Shown here piece after piece: positions 24,043 through 36,181 of a stretch of 64,000 bases of DNA. A program made the translations under genes and the position numbers. How positions within the stretch are numbered: the stretch's first letter is position 1; every line of letters starts with the position of its first letter. The notes under the pieces were generated by a model. It worked only from the letters and a program-made list of their open reading frames with translations, did no database searches and was not told the DNA's origin. The stretch is from NCBI GenBank assembly GCA_035048485.1, contig CM068590.1:2294001-2358000 (forward strand), given 5' to 3'. The DNA is from Pteria penguin (Eukaryota > Mollusca > Bivalvia > Pterioida > Pteriidae).

Positions 24043-27000
24043 TGTCTATCTTAGAACCTTGATCTCTACATAGAGAGTCTATCTTAGAACCTTGACATCT
24101 ACATAGAGAGTCTATCTTAGAACCCTGATCTCTACATAGAGAGTCTATCTTAGAACCTTGACATCTACATAGAGAGTCTATCGTAGAACCTTGATCTCTA
24201 CACAGAGAGTCTATCTTAGAACCTTCATCTCTACATAAAGAGTATATCTTAGAACATTGATCTCTACATAGAGTGTCTATCTTAGAACCCTGATCTCTAG
24301 AGAGAGAGTCTGTCTTAGAACCTTCATCTCTACATAGATATCCTATCTTAGGACCTTGACATCTACATAGAGAGTCTATTTTAGAACCTTGATCTCTACA
24401 TAGAGAGTCTATCTTAGAACATTGATCTCTACATAGAGAGTCTATCTTAGAACCTTGACATCTACAGAGAGAGTCTATCTTAGAACCCTGATCTCTACAT
24501 AGAGAGTCTATCTTAGAACCTTGATATCTACATAGAGAGTCTATCTTAGAACCTTGATATCTACATAGACAGTCTATCTTAGAACCTAGATGTCTACAAA
24601 AAGAGTCTGTCTTAGAACCTTGATGTATTTATAGAGAGTCTATCTTAGAAACTTGTCCACTACATAGAGAGTCTATCGTAGAACCCTGATCTCTACACAG
24701 AGAGTCTATCTTAGAACCTTCATCTCTACATAGAGAGTCTGTCTTAGGACTTAGTGCTCTACATAGAGAGTGTATCTTAGGACTTTCTTCTCTACATAGA
24801 GAGTCGATCGTAGAACCTTGATCTCTACACAGAGAGTCTATCTTAGAACCTTCATCTCTACATAAAGAGTATATCTTATAACCTTCATCTCTACATAGAT
24901 AGTCTATCTTAGAACCTTGATCTCTACATAGAGAGTCTGTCTTAGAACCTTCATCTCTACATAGATAGTCTATCCTAGGACCTTCTCCTCTACATGCAGA
25001 GTCTATTTTAGAACCTTGATCTCTACATAGAGAGTCAACCTTAGAACCTTGATATCTACATAGAGAGTCTATCTTAGAACCTAGATGTCTACAAAAAGAG
25101 TCTGTCTTAGAACCTTGGTGTGTATATAGAGAGTCTATCTTAGAAACTTGTCCTCTACATAAAGAGTCTATCGTAGAACCTTGATTTCTACATAGAGAGT
25201 CTATCGTAGAACCTTGATCTCTACACAGAGAGTCTATCTTAGAACCTTCATCTCTACATAAAGAGTATATCTTAGAACCTTGATCTCTACATAGAGTGTC
25301 TATCTTAGAACCCTGATCTCTACATAGAGAGTATGTCTTAGAACCTTCATCTCTACATAGATAGTCTATCTTAGGACCTTGACATCTACATAGAGAGTCT
25401 ATTTTAGAACCTTGATCTCTACATAGAGAGTCTATCTTAGAACATTGATCTCTACATAGAGTGTCTATCTTAGAACCCTGATCTCTACATAGAGAGTCTG
25501 TCTTAGAACCTTCATCTCTACATAGATAGTCTATCTTAGGACCTTGACATCTACATAGAGAGTCTATTTTAGAACCTTGATCTCTACATAGAGAGTCTAT
25601 CTTAGAACATTGATCTCTACATAGAGAGTCTATCTTAGAACTTTGACATCTACAGAGAGAGTCTATCTTAGAACCTTGACATCTACATAGAGAGTCTATC
25701 TTAGAACCCTGATCTCTTCACAGAGAGTCTATCTCAGAGCCTTGATATCTACATAGAAAGCCTATCTTAGAACCTTGATCTCTACATAGAGAGTTTATCT
25801 TAGAACCTTCATGTCTGCAAAGAGAGCCTATCTCAGAACCTTTATCTCTACATAGAGAGTCTATCTTAGAACCATGATCTCTACATAGAGAGTCTATCTT
25901 AGAACCTTGATATCTACATAGAGAGTCTATCTTAGAACCTTGATATCTACATAGACAGTCTATCTTAGAACCTAGATGTCTACAAAAAGAGTCTGTCTTA
26001 GAACCTTGATGTGTTTATAGAGAGTCTATCTTAGAAACTTGTCCACTACATAGAGAGTCTATCGTAGAACCCTGATCTCTACACAGAGAGTCTATCTTAG
26101 AACCTTCATCTCTGCATAGTCTGTCTTAGGACTTAGTGCTCTACATAGAGAGTGTATCTTAGGACTTTCTTCTCTACATAGAGAGTCTATCGTAGAACCT
26201 TGATCTCTACATAGAGAGTCGATCGTAGAACCTTCATCTCTACACAGAGAGTCTATCTTAGAACCTTCATCTCTACATAAAGAGTCTATTTTAGAACCTT
26301 GATCTCTACATAGAGAGTCTATATTAGAACCTTGACATCTACAGAGAGAGTCTATCTTAGAACCTTGACATCTACATAGAGAGTATATCTTACAACCTTG
26401 ATCTCTACATAGAGAGTCTATCTTACAACTGTGATCTCTACATAGAGAATTTATCTTAGAACCTTCATGTCTACAAAGAGAGCATATCTCAGAACCTTTA
26501 TCTCTACATAGAGTGCGTATCTTAGGACCTTGATCTCTACATAGAGTGTCTATCTTAGAACCATGATCTCTACATAGAGAGTGTATCTTAGGACCTTGAT
26601 CTCTACATAGAGAGTCTATCTTAGGACTTTGATATCTGCATAGAGAGTCTATCTTAGGACCTTGATCTCTACAGAGAGAGTCTATCTTAGAACCTTGATC
26701 TCTACATTGAGAGTCTGCCTTAGAACATATTTCTCTACATGACAAGCCTATCTTAGAACTTCGATGTGTATATAGAGAGTCTATCTTAGAAACTTGTCCT
26801 CTACATAGAGAGTCTATCGTAGAACCATGATCTCTACATAGAGTGTCTATCTTAGAACCTTAATATCTACATAGAGAGTCTATCTTTTGACCTTAATATC
26901 TACATAGAGAGTCTATCTTAGGTCCTTCATCTCTTTATAGAAAGTATATATTAGTACCTTGATCTCTACACAGACTGTCTATCTTAGAACCTTGATCTCT

Positions 27001-30000
27001 ACATTGAGAGTCTGTCTTAGAACATATATCTCTACATAGCGAGCCTATCTTAGAACCTTGATGTGTATATAGAAAATCTATCTTAGAAACTTGTCCTCTA
27101 CATAGAGAGTCTATCCTAAAACCTTGATCTCTACATAGAGAGTCGATCGTAGAATCTTGATCTCTACATAGAGAGCCTATCTAACAGCGTTGACCTCTAC
27201 ATAGAGAGTCCATCGTACAACCTTGATCTCTACATATAGAGTCTATTTTAGAGCCCTGATCTCTACATAGAGAGTCTATCTTAGAACCTTGATCTCTACA
27301 TAGAGGGTCTATTTTATAACCTTGACCTCAAAACAGAGAATCCATCTTAGAACCCTGATCTCTACATAGAGTGTCTATCTTAGAAACTTGACTTCTATAT
27401 AGAGAGTCTATCTTAGGACCTTGACCTCTACATAAAGAGTATATCTTAGAACCTTGGCCTCTAAATAGAAACTCTATCTTAGAACCCTGACCTCTACATA
27501 TTAAGTCTATTGTAGAAACTTGATGTCTACATAGATAGTCTATCTTAGAACTTTGACCTCTAAATACAGAGTCTATCTTAGAACCTTCATTTCTACAGAG
27601 AGAGACTATCTTAGGACCTTGATCTCTACATAAAGAATCTATCTTAGAACCTTGATCTCTACATAGAGTGTCTATCTTAGAACCTTGATCTCTACATAGA
27701 GAGTCTGTCTTAGAACCTTCATCTCTACATAGATAGTCTATCTTAGGACCTTGACATCTACATAGAGAGTCTAATTTAGAACCTTGATCTCTACATAGAG
27801 AGTGTATCTTAGGACCTTGATCTCTACGTAGAGAGTCTATCTTAAGACTTTGATATCTGCATAGAGAGTCTATCTTAGGACCTTGATCTCTACAGAGAGA
27901 CTCTATCTTAGAACCTTGATCTCTACATTGAGAGTCTGTCTTAGAACATATTTCTCTACATGACAAGCCTATCTTAGGACTTCGATGTGTATATAGAGAG
28001 TCTATCTTAGAAACCTGTCCTCTACATAGAGAGTCTATCGCAGAACCTTGATCTCTACATAGAGAGTCGATCGTAGAACCTTGATCTCTACATAGAGAGC
28101 CTATCTAACAGCGTTGACCTCTACATAGAGAGTCTATCGTACAACCTTGATCTCTACATAGAGAGTTTATCTTAGAACATTCATGTCTAAAAAGAGATCC
28201 TATCTCAGTACCTTTATCTCTGCATAGAGTGTCTATCTTAGGACCATGATCTCTACATAGAGTGTCTATCTTAGAACCTTGATATCTACATAGAGAGTCT
28301 ATCTTTTGACCTTAATATCTAAATAGAGAGTCTATCTTAGGTCCTTCATCTCTTTATAGAAAGTATATATTAGTACCTTGATCTCTACACAGACTGTCTA
28401 TCTTACAACCTTGATCTCTACATTGAGAGTCTATCTTAGAACATATTTTTCTACATGACATGCCTATCTTAGAACTTCGATGTGTATATAGAAAATCTAT
28501 CTTAGAAACTTGTCCTCTACATAGAGAGTCTATCGTACAACCTTGATCTCTACATAGAGTGTCTATCTTAGAAACTTGACTTCTACATAGAGAATCTATC
28601 TTAGGACCTTGACCTCTACATAAAGAGTATATCTTAGAACCTTGGCCTCTAAATAGAAAGTCTATCTTAGAACCCTGACCTCTACATATTAAGTCTATTG
28701 TAGAACCTTGATATCTGCATAGATAGTATATCTTAGAACTTTGACCTCTACATACAGAGTCTATTTTAGAACCTTCATCTCTACATAGAGAGACTATCTT
28801 AGGACCTTGATCTCTACATAAAGAGTCTATCTTAGAAAATTGATCTGTTCATAGAGAGTCTATCTTAGAACCTTGACATCTACATAGAGAGTCTATCTCA
28901 GAACCTTGACATCTACATAGAGAGTCTATCTTAGAACCTTGATCTCTACATAGAGAGTCTATCTTAGAACCTTGATCTCTACATACAGAGTCTATCTTAA
29001 AACCTTGATCTCTACATAGAGAGTCTATCTTAGAACCTTGACATCTACAGAGAGAGTCTCTCTAAGGACCTTGATCTCTACATAGAGAGTCTATCTTAGA
29101 ACCTTGACATCTACATAGAGGGTCTATCTTAGAACCCTGATCTCTACATAGAGAGTTTATCTTAGAACCTTCATGTCTACAAAGAGAGCCTATCTCAGAA
29201 CCTTTATCTCTACATAGAGTGCGTATCTTAGGACCTTGATCTCTACATAGAGTGTCTATCTTAGAACCTTGATCTCTGCATTGAGAGTCTGTCTTAGAAC
29301 ATATTTTTCTACATGACATGCCTATCTTAGAACTTCGATGTGTATATAGAAAATCTATCTTAGAAACTTGTCCTCTACATAGAGAGTCTATCGTAGAACC
29401 TTGATCTCTACATAGAGAGTCGATCGTAGAACCTTGATCTCTACATAGAGAGCCTATCTAACAGCGTTGACCTCTACATAGAGAGTCTATCGTACAACCT
29501 GGATCTCTACATATAGAGTCTATCGTAGAACCCTGATCTCTACATAGAGAGTCTATCTTAGAACCTTGATCTCTACATAGAGGGTCTATTTTATAACCTT
29601 GACCTCAAAATAGAGAATCTATCTTAGAACCCTGATCTCTACATAGAGTGTATATCTTAGAAACTTGACTTCTACATAGAGAGTCTATCTTAGGACCTTG
29701 ACCTCTACATAAAGAGTATATCTTAGACCTTGGCCTCTAAATAGAAAGTCTATCTTAGAAACCTGATCTTTACACATAAAGTTTTTTGTAGATCCTTGAT
29801 GTCTACATAGACAGTCTATCTTAGAACTTTGACCTCTACATAGAGAGTCTATCTTAGCACCTTCATTTCTACATAGAGAGTCTATCTTAAAACCTTCATT
29901 TCTACATAGAGAGTCTATCTTAGAACCTTCATTTCTACACAGAGAGTCTATCTTAGAACCTTGACATCTACATAGAGAGTCTATCTTAGAACCTTGATCT

Positions 30001-32327
30001 CTACATAGAGAGTCTATCTTAGAACCTTCATCTCTACATAGAAAGTCTGTCTTAGAACATTCATCTCTACATAGAGAGTCTATCTGAGAGCCTTGATTTC
30101 TACATAGAGAGGCTATCCTAGATCCATGATTTCTACAAAGAGAACCTATCTCAGAACCTTGATCTCTATATAGACAGTCTGTCTTACACCCTTTATTTCT
30201 ACATAGAGAGCCTATGTTAGAACCCTGATCTCTAGATAGAGAGACTATGTTAGTACCTTGATCTCTACTTAGAGAGTCTATCTTAAATCCTTGATGTCTA
30301 CATATAGAGTCTATCTCAGAACCTTGATCCCTACATAGAGAGTCTATCTTAGAAAATTGATCTCATAATAGAGAGTCTATCTTAGGACCTTGACCTCTAC
30401 ATAAAGAGTATATCTTAGAACCTTGGCCTCTAAATAGAAAGTCTATCTTAGAACCCTGATCTCTACATAGAGAGTCTCTCTTAGGACCTTGATATCTACA
30501 TAGAGAGTCTATCTTAGAACCTTGATCTCTACATAGAGAGTCTATCTTAGGACTTTTTTCTCTACATAGAGAGTGTAACTTAGATCCTTGACTTCTACAC
30601 AGAGAGTTTATCTTAGAACCTTGATCTCTACATAGAGAGTCTATCTTAAAACCTTCATCTCTACATAGAGAGTCTATCTTAGAACCTTGATCTCTACATA
30701 GAGAGTCTATATTAGAGCCTTGACATCTACATAGAAAGCCTATCTTACAACTTTGATCTCTACATAGAGAGTTTATCTTAGAACCTTCATGTCTCAAAAG
30801 AGAGCCTATCTCAGAACCTTTATCTCTGCATAGAGTGTCTATCTTAGGACCATGATCTCTACATAGAGTGTCTATCTTTTGACCTTGATATCTACATAGA
30901 GAGTCTATCTTAGGTCCTTCATTTCTTTATAGAAAGTATATATTAGTACCTTGATCTCTACATAGACAGTCTATCTTAGAACCTTGATCTCTACATTGAG
31001 AGTCAATCTTAGAACATATATCTCTACATAGCGAGCCTATCATAGAACCTTGATGTGTATATAGAGAGTCTATCTTAGAAACTTGTCCTCTACATAGAGA
31101 TTCTATCGTAGGACCTCTATCTTTACATAGAGAGTCGATCGTAGAACCTTGATCTCTACATAGAGAGCCTATCTAACAGCGTTGACCTCTACATAGAGAG
31201 TCCATCGTACAACCTTGATCTCTACATATAGAGTCTATCTTAGAACCCTGATCTCTACATAGAGAGTCTATCTTAGGACCTTGATCTCTACATAGAGGGT
31301 CTATTTTATAACCTTGACCTCAAAATAGAGAATCTATCTTAGAACCCTGATCTCTACATAGAGTGTCTATCTTAGAAACTTGACTTCTACATAGATAGTC
31401 TATCTTAGGACCTTGACCTCTACATAAAGAGTATATCTTAGAACCTCGGCCTCTAAATAGAAAGTCTATCTTAGAACCCTGACCTCTACATATTAAGTCT
31501 ATTGTAGAACCTTGATGTCTACATAGATAGTCTATCTTATAAATTTGACCTCTACATACAGAGTCTATCTTAGAACCTTCATTTCTATATAGAGAGACTA
31601 TCTTACGACCTTGATCTCTACATAAAGAGTCTATCTTAGAACCGTGATCTCTACATAGAGAGTCTGTCTTAGAACCTTCCTCTCTACATAGATAGTCTAT
31701 CTTAGGACCTTGACATCTACATAGAGAGTCTATTTTAGAACCTTGATCTCTACATAGAGAGTCTATCTTAGAACCCTGATCTCTACATAGAGAGCCTATC
31801 TTAGAACCTTGATCTCTACATAGAGAGTCTATTTTAAAACCTTGATCTCTACATAGAGAGTCTATCTTAGGACCTTGATCTTCACAAAGAGAGTCTATCT
31901 TAGGACTCTGATCCCTATATAGAAAGTCTATATTAGTATCTTGAGCTCTACATAGAGAGTGTATCGTAGATCTTTGACTTCTACACAGAGAGTTTATCTT
32001 AAAACCTTGATCTCTACATAAAGAGTCTATCTTAGAACTTTGATCTCTACATAGAGAGTCTATCTTAGAACCCTGATCTCTACATAGAGACTCTATCTTA
32101 GAACTTTGATCTCTCTAAAAAGTCGATCTTAGAACCATGATTTATGCACAGAGATAGTATATTAGAACCTTGATTTCCATACATAGATATCATCTTAGAA
32201 CCTTGATTTAGACATAATGAGAGCATCTTAGAACCTCGATCTATTAACAAGGATACAATCACAAAAACTTGATCTCTTCATAGATATTCCAACTTCGAAG
32301 TTTGATCTCTACATGGAGATACCACAA

Positions 32328-32495
32328 TAGAGTATGTAACCAGGGGACGCTTACTCCTCCCGGGCATCTGGTCTCACCTCGATTTTATTGGGGTTCGCAT
32401 TTGTCTGAATATGACACTATACACGACATTGTCCTTTTATTCGATGAACTATGAAATATGGTTTAGCCTTCGGCGCTTCTGCCTCTTTTACGTTT
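32328..32495. repeat. Non-satellite insertion within the array
   Basis: About 165 bp starting at AGTATGTAACCAGGGGACGC interrupts the 33-bp units. It looks like a fragment of a dispersed repeat (GGGGACGCTTACTCCTCC motif) and has no coding signal. Confidence 0.5.
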
Positions 32496-32741
32496 TCTAC
32501 ATAGAGATACTATCGTAGAATCTTGATCTATTAAGAAATATACCATCTTGGAATCTTGATGTCTGCATATAGAGTCTATCTTAAAGCCTTCATTTCCGTA
32601 TAAAGATATAATCTCAGAAACTTGATCTCTTCATGGAGATTCTATCTTAGAACCTTGATTCCCACACAACACACTTCATTCATACACAGAGACAGCAACC
32701 TAGAACATTGATCCATTAACAAATATTCACTTTTAGAACCC

Positions 32742-34000
32742 TTGCCGTTTACATACAGAGTCTATCTTAGAACTTTTATCTCTACATGGAGATTCTATTT
32801 TAGAACCTTGCTGTTTACATACAGAGTCTATCTTAGAACTCTTATCTCTACACGGAGATTCTATTTTAGAACCTTGCTGTTTACATACAGAGTCTATCTT
32901 AGAACTTTTATCTCTACATGGAGATTCTATTTTAGAACCTTGCCGTTTACATACAGAGTCTATCTTAGAACTTTTATCTCTACATGGAGATTCTATTTAA
33001 GAACCTTGCTCTTTACATACAGAGTCTATCTTAGAACTTTTATCTCTACATGGAGATTCTATTTTAGAACCTTGCCGTTTACATACAGAGTCTATCTTAG
33101 AACGTTTATTTCTACATGGAGATACTATTTTAGAACCTTGTTGTTTACATAATTGTCTATTTTAGAACTTTTATCTCTGCATGGAGATTCTATTTAAGAA
33201 CCTTGCTGTTTACATACAGAGTCTATCTTAGAACTCTTATCTCTACATGGAGATTCTATTTTAGAACCTTGCTGTTTACATACAGAGTCTATCTTAGAAC
33301 TTTTATCTCTACATGGAAATACTATTTTTAGCACCTTGCTGTTTACATACAGAGTCTATCTTAGAACTTTTATCTCTACACGGAGATTCTATTTTAGAAC
33401 CTTGCCGTTTACATACAGAGTCTATCTTAGAACTTTTATCTCTACATGGAGATTCTATTTTAGAACCTTGCCGTTTACATACAGAGTCTATCTTAGAACT
33501 TTTATCTCTACATGGAAATACTATTTTTAGCACCTTGCTGTTTACATACAGAGTCTATCTTAGAACTTTTATCTCTACACGGGGATTCTATTTTAGAACC
33601 TTGCCGTTTACATACAGAGTCTATCTTAGAACTTTTATCTCTACACGGAGATTCTATTTTAGAGCCTTGCCGTTTACATACAGAGTCTATCTTAGAACGT
33701 TTATTTCTACATGGAGATACTATTTTAGAACCTTGTTGTTTACATAATTGTCTATTTTAGAACTTTTATCTCTGCATGGAGATTCTATTTAAGAACCTTG
33801 CTCTTCACATACAGAGTCTATCTTAGAACTTTTATCTCTACACGGGGATTCTATTTTAGAACCTTGCCGTTTACATACAGAGTCTATCTTAGAACTTTTA
33901 TCTCTACACGGAGATTCTATTTTAGAACCTTGCCGTTTACATACAGAGTCTATCTTAGAACTTTTATCTCTACATGGAGATTCTATTTTAGAACCTTGAT
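32742..34000. repeat. 66-bp dimeric subfamily of the satellite
   Basis: Here two diverged 33-bp monomers alternate (TTGCCGTTTACATACAGAG and ACTTTTATCTCTACATGG), giving a 66-bp unit repeated about 19 times. It is open in plus-strand frames with a 22-residue period, again an artefact of period length. Two larger blocks within it are near-identical (around 33117-33180 and 33708-33790). Confidence 0.85.
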
Positions 34001-34020
34001 GTGTATAAACAGAGATACCA

Positions 34021-36181
34021 TTTTAGAACTTACATCTATTAAAACCCTAACTGCCATCAGCCGGCTGATTTGGGCCGATTGTAACATCCTTTGACTGCTA
34101 TCGAGCGGATTGGGCCGATGCTCAAGAATAGCAAACTTATAAATATTTAATTACCAGAAATGAAGTGAGAATGATGAAATAATTTTCGAAATTGTTTATG
34201 TTCAACTTCATAATGACATCATGCAAACGTTATTTTCATTTGAATTTATTGCGTTGAGTACAAATAGAAATGTCTACCATTTGGGTAGAGTTTTACCAAC
34301 GGAGCCTGAAAGGCGCACTGATTTTCAAGAAAATCCAATTTTGCACAACATGCCACAGCAAAACGCTGAACCAACAGAGTAGTTGAATATACTTATGCAA
34401 CAGTGACTAATATTGAACTGGTGGATTTTGTGGTGGTGGTGGTGGTGGTGTGTGTGTGGGGGGGGGGGGGGGTTGCACCCCCAACTTTGATTGGAAAATG
34501 TAATTGTAGGATTCATGAATGTCATTTTCGACCATTTCTAGGTGGACCGAATAGTGCAAAAGCAAAACCTCCCTTCTAAAACTTTTAGATCCGGCTATGT
34601 ATTGACCCATCTCTTTTGAGGAATATGTATTGAATTTCGTGACGTTATACATTTTTCAATGTTGTCCTAGGTATGACCGAGGTGTCAATTATTGTGACGT
34701 CATCTGATATATGTTCTATATTTATTATAACCACTAGGCTGGTGTCATTGCTGGTGGACTGATAATCCCTGAGGGCATCATAAGTCTAGTTTTCAGTGCT
34801 TTTGTACTGACATGAGATTTTCTGTCATCAGATTCAGAAAATCACTCTAAAACTATGGAGTATCTACCTCATGCATAGCTCTGTCCTTAGATAGGTTCTT
34901 TGGTTCACTTTTCGGTCAATTTGGTTTTAACACTGCTCAGTAACACAGTAATTTTAATTAGAGTGATAAGTAGTTTACATCGGTATTTACTTCTCTATTG
35001 TATGTACTGTACTTCATCAACATGTACCTTGATACAGAATTCAACCAGTGTATATCTTTACCACACACAATGATCTTAATAATAATCATTAGTATATTAG
35101 TATAGAATTAGATTGATAAGTAGTTTACATCGGTATTTACTTCACTATTGTATGTACTGTACTTCATCAATATGTATCTTCATACAGAATTCAATCAGTG
35201 TATATCTTTACCACACACAATGATTTTAATAATAATCAATAGTATTATCAAAAATGAGTGGCTCATGCTTGGTTAGCTAACTTACTCCGAATGCCTTAAA
35301 TACACAAAAAATTTAAGAAATATTTCATTCAGTGAATACTTTGCAGGACTTTAAGATGATTGATAAGAGTGTTTTATACCAGAACTATGCATGCTGGTCT
35401 ACATTGTAAATTTTATCCAGAATGGGGTTCGCCAGCTGTACATGTCAGTTAGAGATGTAGTTGCGTTCTGGTGGTGCTTACTTCTGGTGGTGGCTCCAGT
35501 GGTCACTGCCAATAAACTATTAAATTCTCTTATTCTGAGAACAAAAATGAAGAATGAAATAAACGAAATGCGATTGATATTATGTTTAAAACAAGTTTGT
35601 CGGATTTTTTGCCCCGTTCATTTTTTTTTTATTTCATGATATTTTTCAGTCTTTCAGTGCAATATAATTATTCCTTTTTAATCTATTAACAGGTATGCCT
35701 TATTCCTCCCTATTTTCTACGTTCGCATTTGCGTCTATTATGTCTCCAATGCCTTCACTTAGACTTTTTAAAGGTCTATTTTTCCCGGAAAAATTATAAC
35801 TTTATCAATATTGTTTTTGCAGTTTATATTGAACATATAACATATTTACAGTTCTTGAAATGTATAGCATTGCAAAATTGTATTAGGTATGCCATGCACA
35901 TACTATTAAGGGTCACTATGGTTAACGAATCCTCGTTTAAAACCAATTCTTGTCGTTTCTGAAGGTAGCATGCAATGCATATATACACATCCCCTGAAAT
36001 TCAGTGATTCCCGCACTGGAAAAAAGTTGACAGCTTTTGAGAATAACACACAACTGTATGTACTAGAACCACTCAGTGTAGTAAACGCATTTCCGGTACC
36101 ACTCACACCGTTATAAAGCGTCACATTTAAGATAACATGGTAATTATTTGAAATACAAATGAAATATAACGATTTTAATTC
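34021..36181. other. Gene-free stretch between satellite and retroelement
   Basis: I find no convincing gene. It contains a 14-bp perfect palindrome (34056-34069), a GTG/GT/G-run microsatellite (about 34427-34473), and a tandem duplication of about 150 bp (34959-35108 and 35109-35250). The part just before 36182 could hold a 5' region of the retroelement but shows no endonuclease motif. Confidence 0.55.
34959..35250. repeat. Tandem duplication, 150-bp period
   Basis: The block GATAAGTAGTTTACATCGG and its downstream sequence recur at 34965 and 35115 with a few substitutions. Confidence 0.75.

Larger units (their letters stand above)
17191..26370. repeat. Higher-order repeat of 2,653 bp within the satellite
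   Basis: Landmarks recur at exact spacing: the block starting GTGTTAGATAACACACGG at 21065 and 23718 (2,653 bp), and TTCTCCTCTACATGC at 19677, 22330 and 24983 (2,653 bp each). The first interval, 17191 to 21065, is 3,874 bp, i.e. 2,653 plus 1,221 (37 x 33). Within it a 1,056-bp (32 x 33) segment is itself duplicated (18621 and 19677). The apparent 123-codon ORFs at 20412 and 23065 are identical. The right edge is approximate. Confidence 0.85.
13530..34020. repeat. 20.5-kb satellite array of 33-bp units
   Basis: The repeat unit is 33 bp and its core blocks are CTACATAGAGAGTCTATC and TTAGAACCTTGATCT. Roughly 590 units run in the same orientation with variable divergence. Because 33 is a multiple of 3, one minus-strand frame of the consensus is free of stops (11-residue period with core CRDQGSKIDSL), which produces many apparent ORFs of up to 230 codons. 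Scattered units carry stops or indels, and no start or splice context recurs, so I regard the array as non-coding satellite. Higher-order structure is listed separately. Confidence 0.95.

Noticed and set aside
13530..34020. CRISPR-like array (33-bp repeats)
   Set aside because: Units are directly adjacent without unique spacers, and the genome is eukaryotic; it is a satellite.
34036..34052. Telomere-like AAAACCCTAAC
   Set aside because: A single partial match with no tandem repetition.
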